From NCBI GenBank assembly GCA_907163375.1, contig CAJQUW010006165.1, positions 1 to 64,000 on the forward strand: a stretch of 64,000 nucleotides of DNA, in the 5' to 3' direction. The first letter of the stretch is position 1. Each line of letters starts with the position of its first letter. The notes beneath the pieces are model-generated. The model did no database searches and had not been told where the DNA came from. It was given only the letters and a program-made list of their open reading frames with translations. A program made the translations under genes and the position numbers. Below are positions 37,257-50,581 of the stretch, piece by piece. The DNA comes from Prostheceraeus crozeri. Lineage: Eukaryota; Platyhelminthes; Polycladida; Euryleptidae.

Positions 37257-38114
37257 TCATAGAGTAAGTATATAGGCATTGTAGGTAGAGTGTCGACTCA
37301 AACAATTGTCAGAATACATGGAGAATTTTCATATCAAAAGATTTAGTTTTTTGTGGAGATTTCGTTCTTGTGGTCTAAAAGAATATTTTATCACTTTTTG
37401 TGAAGCTAAATTTTTGCAAATTATTCGTGTGTTTATATACTAGTGATTTGGTACCTCTATAAAAGTAGTATGAAACTTGTTGGATATCAAAATAAATGAA
37501 CATTTGCTAACAGGTATCTTTATTCAACGGAAATTATGCTAATTATCAAGGAAATTTCATGAACCACATCATAGTGCAAGTCTTCATGAAAAAGTTGAGA
37601 TCTCATTGTGGTTCTTAGCTGAAATTTCAAGTATTTCATTCACTTTTCATCGACACGATTTTGTGATTCACCAAACATATATTTAATTTCTTGAATCTGA
37701 ATAGTAATGTGGACCCAATTACATCTTTTAAACTTTAATGTGATCATTGTCTTTGATCATGATATTTTGGTTTTTCAGTGGCAGGTAGTTTCCGTCATGA
37801 TCACGTTTAAGAAAATACTCTTTATAAGGCTGAGCATTAAAACAATAGTAACCCATCGAATAGCTAATTTAACGAATATTGCCTCTCCAAGGTTGTCATG
37901 ACACGGAGGATTTGTAAAATACTATTCTTTCTTCTGGATTGCTATCATGATCAGTCAATTGTGTGGTAATTTTTTCAAAACTGTGAAAAATTTCAAATCT
38001 TTAATTTGGCACTGGGTCTCAACTCGAGTTCATTCTATAAAATCGAAACTGTATACACATTGAGAATTTTATTAATGATGAGTTGCTGCTCTACCTAATG
38101 TACTTGCTCTATGA
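37257..38114 (+). mobile_element. MITE family M, copy 1
   Basis: An 858-bp element beginning TCATAGAGTAAGTATA and ending TACTTGCTCTATGA (inverted), flanked by the 6-bp duplication CACCGG (37251-37256 and 38115-38120). It is homologous over its whole length to the inverted copy at 63054-63914. Both ends also share an inner GGTAGAG...CGACTCA or GTTGCTG-type subterminal stretch. No coding capacity. The superfamily is not identified; the 6-bp duplication and TIR sequence do not match a family I can name. Confidence 0.8.
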
Positions 38115-38120
38115 CACCGG

Positions 38121-41100
38121 CATATTCTGAATTTCTGTATTTTTCCAAATATTGACACGCAATGCATTATTTGTTTCTGCAAACATAAAAATATTGGCTT
38201 TGATAAACTGTCCTTATAAGTATATACTTGTTACTTTTTGAAATCATGTGGATTCCATCGTCAGTAATGTTTAGTACACGTAAAACCTCGTGTGCATAAT
38301 TGTTTCAGGCTATATTCCTGTCAAAGGAACAAAAAAAAACAATTTTAAGGTTCTTTTAAAACCAGGTGTGCTTTTGAAAACGAATTTTTGTTGTGTTCTA
38401 AGCATAGCTCTAAAGCCATATCTCTAATCGTGTCTTCAAAGATGGTTTTCTGTCCAAAACAGTGCTTATAGACATGTCTTTAAAAACCTCATGCTTGCCT
38501 TATGTACGTTTCTAAAAAAAGCGCCTGTAAACAAGATTTTAAAACACACAATGCTCTATAAACCATACTTGAGATACCACAAATCGATTGGTGTTATGAT
38601 GTAGACTTGTTGATAAATGTCTTAATGTTTTATTCATAGCGAATACTATTAAGAACAGAGCACCTCTATTTCACTGTCTGTCCATGGCTCGCTAGAGAGT
38701 TGGACACTACAAATTTGGATGCTCCCAAGAAATTGAGTTCTTGCTATAAACTAAACATACAAGCAAATTTGCTTTGTTGCTGATTAAAAAGAAGATAAAA
38801 TGAAGCCAAATCGGTGATGCATTTTTGTATTCAATTGAATTATTGAATAAAATATTCAGACATCAGAAGATATAATTTCGTGTATAAATTAATATGCTTC
38901 ATTGAAAATAAGAGGTATAAATAGAACAAAAAACAATTACATAACAACAAAATGTGCAAGGAGTAAAAGGATTGAATACATAAACCTAGTTAACAGTGCT
39001 AGATAAATAAAATGGAAAAGTTAGAAAAAGGCAAATACCCTGCTTGCTGCTTGCGGTGATTTCACAACTAATGTCACTTCAGGGGTGAACTTTCATGGTA
39101 TTTTCCTTTTCATCTATGAAGCTGCCTGAATAGACGAAAATTTGTGCTATATCAGCCATTATTAACAAAATAAAAAAAACGCGGAAATTTAAATAACTTG
39201 CATGTAGGAAGAAGTTACATGTCAATTGCGAAAAGTACATAATCATCAGCTGTCACTGAAAAGATCTTTTAAACTATTCAGACCTTTGGGTTTCCATCAC
39301 CACATACATCATATTTAAATTTTGATGCTGATGACTGATGCTGAATAAAAGAAAAGCAATCCCAATCTCGGATTGAAGGTGTGCAAATATTATTTTCGTT
39401 TCCATCCATGCATGTAGAACGACTTAGTGAATTTCATGTTTCATCATAATTTGGTGTGCATTCTTTATTGAAGATGTCTCTTGCAACTAAGAACTTTACA
39501 GTGGCACCAATACAATTTAGTCTACAGAGTTCATGTCAGGAATATCCAAGACTTCTTGAAATTGAGATGTTTCAAAAAGCGGAGAAGGAAGTTAGAGTAC
39601 GAAGTCCTAACTTTTATCAAAACAAGTTTAACCAAACGATTTGTTGCAGCAAGAAGACTCATCAGTACTAATGAATCAGCACGCTCCAAAGAAACAATTT
39701 GAATAATGAGCAGATGTTTCCGTATTTCTCTTGAATTCTACTAAACAATTACAGTCATATACGTAACATTTGTTACGAGATCGCAATGCAGCTTTTTAAC
39801 ATTACTGACATTTCGTTGTAATTAATGCACGAGTAATAATCAATAAACTGCCTTTTGAAAACACTAGATATTCAATTGTTTCGCAACCATGTAGACCTTT
39901 GCTATAAGTCAAGTATATGAGAGAAGATCCGCTCATTGAAAATAATGATAAAATCACCTATTATAAAAACTTTTCGTCTTATGACTTCCGCAGGGATAAT
40001 AGGCAAGCTGTCACCTAATGTACATTTTAAAAATGCAAAATTCATGGTGTTAGTAGAACAATGTAAAGTCTTATGCATTAACAAATCTATATCAGTTGCA
40101 AATCTATCTTTAGTTCGCTCATAATTAACTTTCTCCTTAGTTGAAATCCATAGTGGCAATTTTCTCAACGAGATGCGATAAATTCTCCAGACATTTTCCT
40201 TAAGTGAGACTATTTCAGGCCTACGATGAGAGAGAGCTATTTGAACGATGTATATAACACAGATTCAGAAGGAATTATATGAAGAGGTTTAGGACAAGAT
40301 ATCCGATCTGTGGAAACTACTGTGCTCGTTTAATGTAACCGCTGGAAGAGATTAAGAGAACTTCCCATGCTGTGTACAGACGCTATGAAATAATGTCTCC
40401 CATTATAACTAAAACTTATGTACTTTATGGAAAATGCATGTACTTTTCAAAAGTTTGTCTCGATATCTCAGTTAATTGCCTACAGTTCACAAAGTCTCCG
40501 GGGAAGTATGCAATAACAAAACAATAATAGTCGAATGAATCATTAACTTATGGATGCTTGCTAAACAGTCGAGCATCCACATGTAGTACATTCTGCGAAA
40601 GCTGAAATTTGCTCGTTAAGGTTTGTAAAAATAATCAGCTTTGCTTTGGTTTTCCGGTCGCTATATTGACCCACAAACTTCGGGTAAACGAAAGATTGGC
40701 AGGGGCCTTAAGGGAACATGGCATTTGTTAAAAGGCAAAATAAGTAAAAATAAGGCCATGGCACGGTGGCTTGCATAGGTGCATCCACGGATGTTCATGA
40801 ATGCTATGATCCATAATCAGTTCCAAACATATGAGTCACGACCCCACATTGTGCAAGCTTTCTGAGGTGGTCGCAAATTGATCTGCTAATTGATTTGCGG
40901 CAGTTAACATGCTAGACCTTCCTTCCAGTTTTTTCTTGTTTTAAGAGAAGGATTGTTCCATTATTTTCATCCAAAGTATGACCCCTTTCAATGGATTGTC
41001 TCTACTTTCACTGTGACTGCGGAAGCATCAGCGATTCCCTTTCTTTGACGGCTCTTCTTCCGAGGTTGCGACTACCGAAATATCCAGCGGCAACTGCTTC

Positions 41101-44100
41101 TGAGGTGTTCCAATCGTTTCGACGTGGTCTTGTGAGACTGCATTCAGCTCTCTCAACACAGTTAAGTTCAAGACGAGGAATCGCTTTTAGATGGAAAGTG
41201 ATCTGCGGTTGGCATTAACTGAAAACGCGTTCCTTGAATCGATGAGTTAATTGAAAAATTGCAGTGTCAACTTTCTTATTAAATTGCAAACACATAGCCT
41301 ACTGCAAGTTAGAGCACGTCAATTTGCAATCTGTCTAATAAAGTTTCTTCATGCATGCGTTATTTTTGTGCTAGTAAAATGCTGCTTCATATCTTTGGGG
41401 TCATGTGATGCTTCCATCAGTTTTTGAGCTATTCGAGGGTCACCACTAAAAGAGGTAGAGAACTATTAAATAATAGAATTCATAGATATTTCTGTAGCTA
41501 TAAAATGAACAAGTAAATGGTGCAATATATAAGTTCAATTATATAGCATTATCTTAATTTAATTTTATTCATAATGGGAGGCGGTGTTATGACACGGGTT
41601 TCAGCTGCTTTAGTTATGGCGCTTTTCGTGAGTATGCTTTAAACTATCAGGCTTGATTTCCACATGTCGGCAGTAGTATGTTAACTTATTCACTTAGTTT
41701 GTATTTCAATAATCCATTAAAATCGACATGTCAATGGTTTAATTTAATTTGCATTTATCATTTGGGCACACCAATTGTATCCAATCTCGAATTCCCAACA
41801 CGTCTACATCTAACTCGCAATTATTGCATTGTAATAAAGATTCAGTAATCTAATTTACTATATTTGCCTTTCTATCCTTCGTGCGTGGAGTTATGAATTG
41901 AGTTTTTTGTTGGCTTTTAATGCTATACGGCGAGAATTTGAAAAGTTTGCATCCCTGATATTTCCCAAAGGCATGCCAGAAGAACTTGGGCGCAAATTCC
42001 AATTTCTAGCATCGCCAAATTTCGACTTGTACTCACATCGAAACTACGAAGAGATGTTATACTGTCTGTGATTGAGAGGAGGTTCAATCATTTCTGGTTA
42101 TCTGCGCATTGGATGAGGTCATTATAACAGTTGCAAAAGCATCGGAGAAACGATTGATGAAGTTAGTGCGCAGTGAATAAGAGGCTGAGAATTATAGCGA
42201 AGTTGTCTCTGATTCCACTGATCAGGAAATGATCGAAGCGTCTTGAATGAATCATGAAATAATTTTCTTGAAGTATCTTGCATGGGAAGTAACAGAAACG
42301 AAATTACTTTGTAAATATCATTCATTCACTTATGAAGTATATTACTTCAATAAAACAATAAAAGTTGAATTTTCAAGAGGTGAAACTGAAAAAAAGTCTT
42401 CCAAAGGAAAGTTGATTACTATTATCACAATTCATCTTAAGCAACATTATGCAATTACTTTACTACTGTTATTCATGCAGCATTATTCGGCTTTGTATGG
42501 AAAATAAAAAAATCTATTATCAGACCACAAGCGCAGACGATTTAGGCACACAGGATAATCCATAGACCATTTTCACTACTTCGTTTAATGATCGATCGAA
42601 GCCTTAAGGCATAAGTCATGAGCCATTGCTAATGACATTTTCTCGTGCGTCAGCATACTCAAAGCAGCAGCTTGTGGTTTATGGCTTATGGTCTTTTCCA
42701 AGTGTCTCTGGCCCTGACGGCCATCTGCTTGAAATTATATTTTCAATTATACGTGGATTTTGGCGCCTTTGGAGCCATCTAAAATAACAGAGTAATAAAC
42801 TAAGAATTTTGGAACACCCGTTTGCATGTAAAGTTAATGGTTGACTGAAGCAGATTAAAACTTATCTTAAAGATGAATTAAACTGCTTTTAGTCTAATTC
42901 CCTCTCCTATATTGATTATTACCAGGCAATCTCACTCGTATATCCATCTGGAATTTTGAATTGTCGTGATGGCCTCATTGTTCTATGCTGTGTCCCATTG
43001 ATTGTACTTGATCAATACATATAAAAGATTTTATTGACAAACTAAAGATCACGGGCTTCTCTCTAAGTTTTGCTTTGAAAGCGCCTTGATTTGATTCATT
43101 TGAGGAGAAAGATAGTTTGGAGATTCGAACTTAATTGAAAATTGAAAGTGCTGTAGATTAATAGATTGAAGGGCTTTCCCGTAGGAGAATTGGTTGAAGT
43201 TAGTATTTCCATTGTCGCTTAGTAATGTGATTGAGGCACAACCCAATATTTGACTTCTTTACATACCACGCACAACTATCCGATGGACACGGCATTTCGC
43301 ATGTGCGCCTATAAATTACATTGAATGTAGTGTTTTCGAATAATACACAATTCTTTTGTGCATCCGCTTACTTTGCTACCAGACATGTTTATCAATATTT
43401 CAATTCAATGAATCTACTTATGAATGGCATCTTGGAATGATTTCACTCACTAAAGATTCAAAGAACGATTTTATGCAAATCACAGATCCAGGCAACTGCA
43501 TTATGCCATACTAAAAGTACGCTGAAAACATAGCAAGCAAAATTCAATATTTACAAACATAATCCTAGAACACGGAAAATAGGCCAAAAGAAAATAATTA
43601 ATAGTTTGTTCATTTAAATTATTTGCATGCTCATATACGCTACTCATTCGCGTTTGTTTACATAATCCCTTATCATTGACATTAATTCAATCTGATATAT
43701 CAAAGAAGGTTCACGCTAATTTAAGGACAATGTAACATTGAGACAGAAATTCAAATAGGTCTGTATCAATTTTCTATATATAAAAGGCGAACCGCAGCAG
43801 TAAAATGTTATCCTACTTTTCATCTATATGTTGATATGAATAAAGTGTAAGCCTTGTGTACCTTGAGGACTGTGGAATTCTTACATTGTCTAACTAATCC
43901 TATCGCCAATGCTTTGAACAGATATCAATTTCTAAGAGTCCGAAGATAAAGATGCTACACTTTTTGTGATAATATCATACTTGCGTTGAATCTATTAGCG
44001 AAATGATTAATATATCTTTTATCAATGTCCCAATGCAATTGTGAATTTCCTAATATGTCTTGCTTTCATTGAAACTGTTCAAAGTAAACTATTTCAATTT

Positions 44101-45230
44101 GACCTATGTCGCTCGAAACGATTCAATTAGGGAAAATTCAGATACATTGAAATTCTATATTACTTCGTAAACATGCATAACTCCAGAGAAGAAAGCGTGC
44201 GTATGACAAATGACATGACTTTTCGTGTTTATCTTGAAGAGAAATGTACTTTCATCAGGCAATTTGAAGTGGCGTAAGGTAATCGCATATCTGTACTGTA
44301 ATTCAGGTTTTCGCAACCTAAGGGGAACAAACACATAAAAGTTTAACGGCAAATAGCTCCCAGTTTGTTTACACCATGTTCCACCGTGGAAGCATGACTT
44401 ATTTAGGCTATTCGTGCTGTTTAAGTTTCCTAACTTGTAAGCAGATGTGAGGTTAATCGTAAAGTTCAAGCAATTTGAGTAAAAAAACAATTGTGTTCAA
44501 TGACAGAAGCATCAATGACAGTCACTGTCAATCGCAAAATTAATTACCACAGTTCTGAGTTTTAAACTTGTACTATTAAAGACTTTCATTGTTGCACTTC
44601 CCGCAACAGACGAATCCAATCGACAAAACTCTACCAGTTCCGCGCTGGAAATTGAAAACTAAATTTGATACTTATTTTGAAAATAGCTATAGCTACTCTC
44701 ACGTTAACGACATCCGATAAGTTATATTAGTTGTAACACTCACATCATGATGATTTGCAATTTTGTTGTGAATATTTTGTCGGTATTCATATAAGGTACA
44801 CTGTATATGCAATTATTAGTTTTGTCTCTGTATGGAACATTCATTCTGTGGGAAAACTCAGTCACCGGTCGCTCCCTTACCATTCTGTCAAATCAACGAA
44901 ATCAATGATTAAATGGAGTCTAAGCAAGTAAAGCCACGACGTAGCGTGTTTCAGATATTTGGGTTCCACCTGTCTATGGCAGATTTAACCCCATCCAACG
45001 AGCTCTGAAGGGCATTTATACTCTGGGGGCGAATTACCCCTCTTATTGCTCGACGAACGATAAATGACCCTCATCGTGCGATAAATATGATCAAAGAATT
45101 TATCGCTGCATGGCTGTCAAAATTTCTCATTGCACTGTGATTGTATGCAATGTTTTCGTTGTATGCAGCTGTCCATTTCAGGACATAGAAATAGAACAAT
45201 TGATATTTACGATGGTAAAGTATAGTTATT
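38121..45230. other. AT-rich noncoding stretch
   Basis: No gene is supported. At 38330-38570 there is a degenerate short-period repeat built on TCTAAA/TTTTAAAAC words. At 40985-41215 a GC-richer, coding-like patch stands out, with a minus-strand frame reading LNLTVLRELNAVSQDHVE after a weak acceptor. The 44155-44490 minus frame of 111 codons has no recognisable features. Confidence 0.35.
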
Positions 45231-45234
45231 CTGA

Positions 45235-45465
45235 AGCACTTACCAATTGCTTAGCGCTATGATAACGCTAAAATAGCGTTCACTTCAAGACCTTTTACAA
45301 AAGAGCGATTGGCAAGCCAGTGCATTGCTATTTTGAGCTACGGAAATCGAATTGTTATCAATGGTTGACACTATGATGACGCTACGATAGCGTTCACTTC
45401 AATAACTCTACAATGGAGCAATCTGATAAGTCAGTACATTGATATTTGGTTATTATTTTTCCCTG
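45235..45465 (+). repeat. About 115-bp repeat units, left of recombinase
   Basis: Two head-to-tail units carry the 7-3-7 palindrome AACGCTA-AAA-TAGCGTT at 45264-45280 and its variant ACGCTA-CGA-TAGCGT at 45379-45393, 114 bp apart. The shared filler includes GTTATCAATGGTTGACACTA and an ACTCTACAATGGAGCAAT stretch. Confidence 0.75.
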
Positions 45466-45519
45466 TGATAATGTAAAGCAAAACGCGGGAATTCCATTAG
45501 AAATCATTTATTCTGAATG

Positions 45520-46690
45520 TCATATCAAGTCAGACAATACAATCAAAGAAAAGTTCTTATCAGTAAGTGATAAGTGAAATGTGGACATTATGGTCACTTT
45601 CTTGTTTGACGGCGAATAGTAAAGAAGTCGACTTATGTTCCGCTGCTGCTCTATCGCGGTCCTTTTGTAAATTCGCACCGCATCACTTCGAAGTCCAGTG
45701 CGTTCCTTGATGAGTTGCTCATCCACGTCCGACTGGAACAATGCGGTAGCACAGGATACCTTCCCGGAGTGACCCGTGAGATTCCCTTTCAAACCGGCAG
45801 CTAAGCAGCATTGGGCAGTAACTGGGAGATGGAATTGACATCAATCGACACTTTGGCGTATCGGATTTTTCCAGCGATTGGCTGCAACGGTCTGCGATAG
45901 AACGCGCCCTCCTGAATGCCGCACCGCTTCAGAGCTTCGAAGTAAGTCTGAATCAGCTTGTACGTTGATTCAGGGAAATTAGAATCGTACTGCTTCAGAT
46001 CCTTAACAGCTACATGACGGTGCTGCAGTCCACCTCGATTATTTTTACTTTGCCCAGGAACCGAACGAAACGACCAGCGGCATCTTCACCAAAAACAAAT
46101 TGGTCCATTGTCAGGCTTCGGTGCTCGTCACGAGAACGAAGACCAAACACTTTGCTGGTGTAAAAGTAGACGGCAGACAGCAACCCTCGACTGGTTTTCG
46201 TAGAAAATACATTTGAGCGCCATAGTTTTTCTTCGTCATCAGTAGCAACAGGGTCAGCCCGCTTCTTGCAGATTCCGACGCCTTTGCTTGTCAGCTCTTG
46301 CATCCGCGAGTCGATGCAGCGTCGTAGATAGTGGAACTCTTTGTTACTTTGATTGAAAAAGTTGAGGTCAGGGCGGTTGCAGTCGTCTCTCAGGTAGCGC
46401 ATGACGCCACACATGATGCCATAAATAGATGATGGTGGGTACTCCTTGCCGTCTTTGCGGCGAATCTCATAAGCAAAATGAGACAATACTCGAATAAGGA
46501 GATCTGTGCCCACATTTGGCAAGCTTGAGAGATCTGGATATTGGCACTCATCAAAAGTCATATTTCTTGCAGCTGCCCATTCCTCGTACACCCTAAGGGC
46601 AGAAACGTTTGCTCTTCGGGTATTCTCGGGAACCGACCTCTGCACACTAGCCTCAATTTCTTGTGTACTAACAAAGCTAAACCGCTCCAT
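45520..46690 (-). pseudogene. Crypton-type tyrosine recombinase, decayed
   Basis: Minus-strand pieces of a DUF3504/KIAA1958-like recombinase, the family left behind by Crypton DNA transposons. From the ATG at 46690 the N-terminal core-binding part (TRRANVSALRVYEEWAAARN, LLIRVLSHFAYEIRRKDG) leads to the first catalytic box FGLRSRDEHRSL. The frame then shifts near 46030. The next piece reads LQHRHVAVKDLKQYDSNFP and FYRRPLQPIAGK; a second shift near 45800 leads to TGHSGKVSCATALFQ and ERTGLRSDAVRIYKR. Compared with family members (HSLR, GHRS), the box-C arginine is lysine and the last histidine is leucine, while the catalytic tyrosine (IYKR) remains. The gene is thus dead by frame and by residues. 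An acceptor-like CTATTTTAG lies just before the ATG. It is flanked on both sides by the 115-bp repeats. Confidence 0.85.
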
Positions 46691-47009
46691 TTCCAATAGA
46701 TTGTCCTAAAATAGATGCCACTAATCATTTCATAGTGGCCATGAGATGCGTTTATTAAATTAATGTCAAAAACAAGCTCAGTCTTCAATAACTGCACTTT
46801 CAGCTCTTATTTATGTTATTTATGATTATTTATCAGATGAAAAGTCATTGTCCATAATACGCTGAGTAAACAATAAATTGCCTGATTCGAGCTAAAACAG
46901 TCCATACAAATCATAAATGAAAATCGCTTTATCTGCCGTTTATTGTCAAAAAGTTCTACTGCAACGCTCATTCTAATTTACGTAGCGTCGTTTCATGAAA
47001 GATTGCGCT

Positions 47010-47310
47010 ATAAAGACGCTAACTTAGCGTCCTGACGGTGAGATTTTCAATGGTTAGCCCAAGTATCATCGCAAAAGTTATTCTAGTCTATTATTTAATG
47101 TCTGCATTAAGCATAGAGCTAATCTGAAACACTTGCGAGATATTTTGATAAACAACGCTTTGACAACGCTAAGATAGCGCTATCTTTTAGAACTCTATAA
47201 TGGAGCAATTGGTAAACCATTACATTTCTATTCTAAGCCATAGAAATCGAATAATTGTTATCAATGGTTGACGCTATGATGATGCTAACTTAGCGTTCTA
47301 TCGGTAGCTC
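47010..47310 (+). repeat. About 115-bp repeat units, right of recombinase
   Basis: The same unit as at 45235-45465, in the same orientation: palindromes at 47015-47031 (GACGCTA-ACT-TAGCGTC), 47165-47180 (AACGCTA-AGA-TAGCGC) and 47281-47297 (GATGCTA-ACT-TAGCGTT), the last two 116 bp apart. They share ATGGAGCAATTGGTAA and TTGTTATCAATGGTTGACGC with the left units. Confidence 0.75.
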
Positions 47311-47458
47311 TGTTTCAGATTGATTAACAGTTTTGACAAGATGAATAGATTGAAGCGTTCGCTCTACTTAATTTTCTAAATGGTTGATTGAAGTGTAAAA
47401 GTATGACAGCGTGCTGAAACCGTGCAAATCGTCTCCGCCGCGCTGTCAAGCAATAAAG

Positions 47459-47523
47459 TAGTTATCGCACTCTAGGATTCGTCTTGACCTTCGGTCTCGA
47501 CGAATCCTAGAGTGCGATAACTA
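47459..47523. repeat. Strong 65-nt hairpin
   Basis: TAGTTATCGCACTCTAGGAT with its continuation TCGTC pairs with GACGA followed by ATCCTAGAGTGCGATAACTA. The stem runs on through two mismatches to a tiny TTC-type loop within GACCTTCGGTC, about 30 bp of stem in all. It resembles the GC-cored hairpins at 4.2 kb in plan. Probably a small palindromic element. Confidence 0.85.
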
Positions 47524-47529
47524 TCACTT

Positions 47530-50500
47530 ATTCACTTCTAAAGGGTTGCTCTGTTGCATGAGATTCACGATGTAATATATTTCGCGTGTGAACTTTCTCT
47601 TATTCATTTGATCATTCATGCAGAACACTGCCAAGTGGCACAATTAGATGTGATTGATTGGCATTATTATGATTGTATGTTTTTTGAAAATTATAATGTA
47701 ATTTCACATTATAATTGCCGTGACATCGGCCTACATGTAGTTACTTGAATAAAAACAATCAGAACACTGCATCAAAGCGGCCTGAAGCCGCGGTTGAATA
47801 CTGGTCTGAATCTATAGCATTAAATCGACCTGATGCCGACCTAAAGTTGGACTTATGTTGGCCGGAAAGCGATCTCCCAGTTACTTAAGTCAGTTACCAG
47901 ACTTAACCGCTCTGATAATCTCGGCCGATTCCATCTCTGCTTTGCACATACTGCTTTTCTACTTTCTTCTGACACAAGTCTCTAATTTCACAAAATGGAA
48001 TATACCAGTCTAATGCAACATCGCAGTGGAATTAAAATGATTTTTCACTGATATGTCAAAGCGATGAATAGATTCCTACACTTGAAGCCCAAGAACTTCA
48101 AAAACAGACAATTAACAGCTAATACAGTGCTAACTGCTGCTGTAATTGCGCACTTAATAGAATTTGATGACAATTTCATTGAATTTATTTTTATTTTTCT
48201 TACATTCTACGATTTTGTCGTTTTGTCAACGTAGTTAGAATAAGGCGGTGAAGTGTTTAATTAAGGATGTCGCAAAGTTAAGTTTGGAGGCCTTTCATGA
48301 CAGCTTGAACCTGGGACATGGTCGACTTGAACCTTGGACGATCAGGCTCTAGGAAATCAAAGTTACCCTGTTTTTTAATGCGATCGATTTTTGGTCATGC
48401 GAGTATTATGATAAAATCATAAATGGTTTTAGACTAATTTCGTCCGGTCGGGTCGGGTTCTGACAACTTCATGTTGGGTTTTGAGCTGGAAATCCCAACT
48501 CAGCCTGACCTCGAGTTCAGGCTATATTTTATTTCGAGTCAAGACTTAAAATTCACGAAGCCCTACCCGACACTCATCTGTAATCCTATATAGTTTAAGC
48601 ATAGCTATGTTAAGTTTGCGTAGTGCGGTTCCCATTTAATTGCGCAAGGAGTATAGATTGATCGCACTCACAAATTTTTTGCTCGATAGGCGAATAATGA
48701 ATGATATTTATGCTCTGATTACATTGTCTTAGCTCGTTTTTCATCCCGTCACCAACCAGTAAACAATATTGCAACAAAACCAGAAATCAAACAATTAATT
48801 AATTATAATTGTTCGATACCAGCCATCAATCAAATGCAATTATTAGACATACCAATCAATCAATCATAATTATTCGCATTCAACAATCAATAGATTGGAG
48901 CCAATTATGCACTAGATGGATATATGCGCATACATTTTCTATAATTAAAAAATCTTTGATTTTATCACTCTCGGTTTTAGAAAATAATACAAAATTTTTC
49001 AACTCTACAACATAAGAACATGGAAAATGTAAAGCAGAGGTTTAGGCAAAACTTTCAAAATATTCTGTAGGATACTGCGTAAGAAATTGAAGAGAAGTGA
49101 CAATAGTGCATTGCAATTTCTAAATTGTTCGAGGGCTTCAACAAAATGCAGAAAGTTCAGATAGTCAAAATTTCTACACTACTAAAGATTTTGAGCAATT
49201 CTTTACCTTGAGCATTTGAAGCATCATTTGAGATGAGACAGTTTCTCATTTTCATCAGAAAAAAGAATCGCTCATGCTTCGTTCTAATGAGGCGTTATCA
49301 TTCTTTACGATTCTTTGAGTACTTAATAACTGACAGACAGTAGAGGAAGATGAACACGCTGTAATCTGTCAACACTTTTGTAAGCGATTTCAAATTTAAA
49401 GGAAATAATCTAGACGAGCTCTATACATAGGTTCGCCGTTGATTGAGTTTTTTCTTTCTTTTTGAATGATTTTCTAGATAAAAATCAGATAGTATTCATG
49501 CCTCTTACTTTCCATTTTCAATATGTATAATTGAAATTCCGGTTCTTTTATCTCTCGATATTTTATGTCTGGTATCACTCATCGACATCCAGAGAAAGAA
49601 AAGAACGAATTATTTAAATTTCGAAAGTTGATGCAAAATCAATCATACTCCATTGAAATTGGATTTCAACAACTAAAGAATATTCTTCGCCAGTTCCATA
49701 AAAAGACTCATTACGTAAATTAATTTGATAACTTCATGAAATGAAATTACAAGATCAAGAAAATATTGAAGTAACTAACCAGAAATTCAATTAAAAATTA
49801 CAGTAATCAGTTTCCATGGGTAAATTAATCTCTTTATCTTTTCTGTATCAAACAATATAGGTTTGAAACTTTCATCATATAATGCTTTGACTTTCCTCGT
49901 TGAGGAAATTGCAAATACATCACTTGAAAGAACTTATTGATATAAATGAATTCGGTGCGCTAAGAAAATTCTATACATCATTAGGAATGTGGATACTTCT
50001 GACAAGCATTCGATCCTCTGTTTAACTTTCCTTCATTGTTCTCCATATTGCCACTTTTTCTGTTTTGAAAATCGAAAGCTAAATTGTTATCCTCATATAA
50101 AGTAAAGCTTTGAATAAATATTTTCGACTTCTCTTTCCTCATATAGATAGAAAAACATATACGCAGCTCTCGAAACATCAAAATGATGCCGTGTTTGACT
50201 TTTTCCAACCGAAGTTTCTTTCGATAAATGGTTCAATGGTTTCCATTGACAGAAAACCATTAGTGAAGAAATAAGAATGAAAGAAACCCTATAGCAGTGA
50301 GATGTAAATAATTGATTCTCTAAGTTTGTGAATTTCGTTAATGCAATTTGAGACTTGGCCCCTGTTGACTTGTGCCACCAACATGCGATTTTCCGTTCGT
50401 TTGAACATTTTCAATCATTGCATTATAAAATATTGTTCTCAAAACGCAAGCGTATAATATTCGTTACATATGTGAATATGTCTGCATATATAATCAATGT

Positions 50501-50575
50501 GGAGTTCCTCTTGTCATTTCGCGACTTTGAAAAGTAATTAGACGGTTTTCATAGAACTGACTTCACAAAAATTAC
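47530..50575. other. AT-rich noncoding stretch
   Basis: No gene, RNA or clear repeat is supported. Confidence 0.4.
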
Positions 50576-50581
50576 ACACGT

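Noticed and set aside
44155-44490. 111-codon minus frame with an EGF-like looking CFHGGTWC
   Set aside because: Only a chance resemblance: the remaining cysteines of an EGF module are missing and no exon boundaries are visible.
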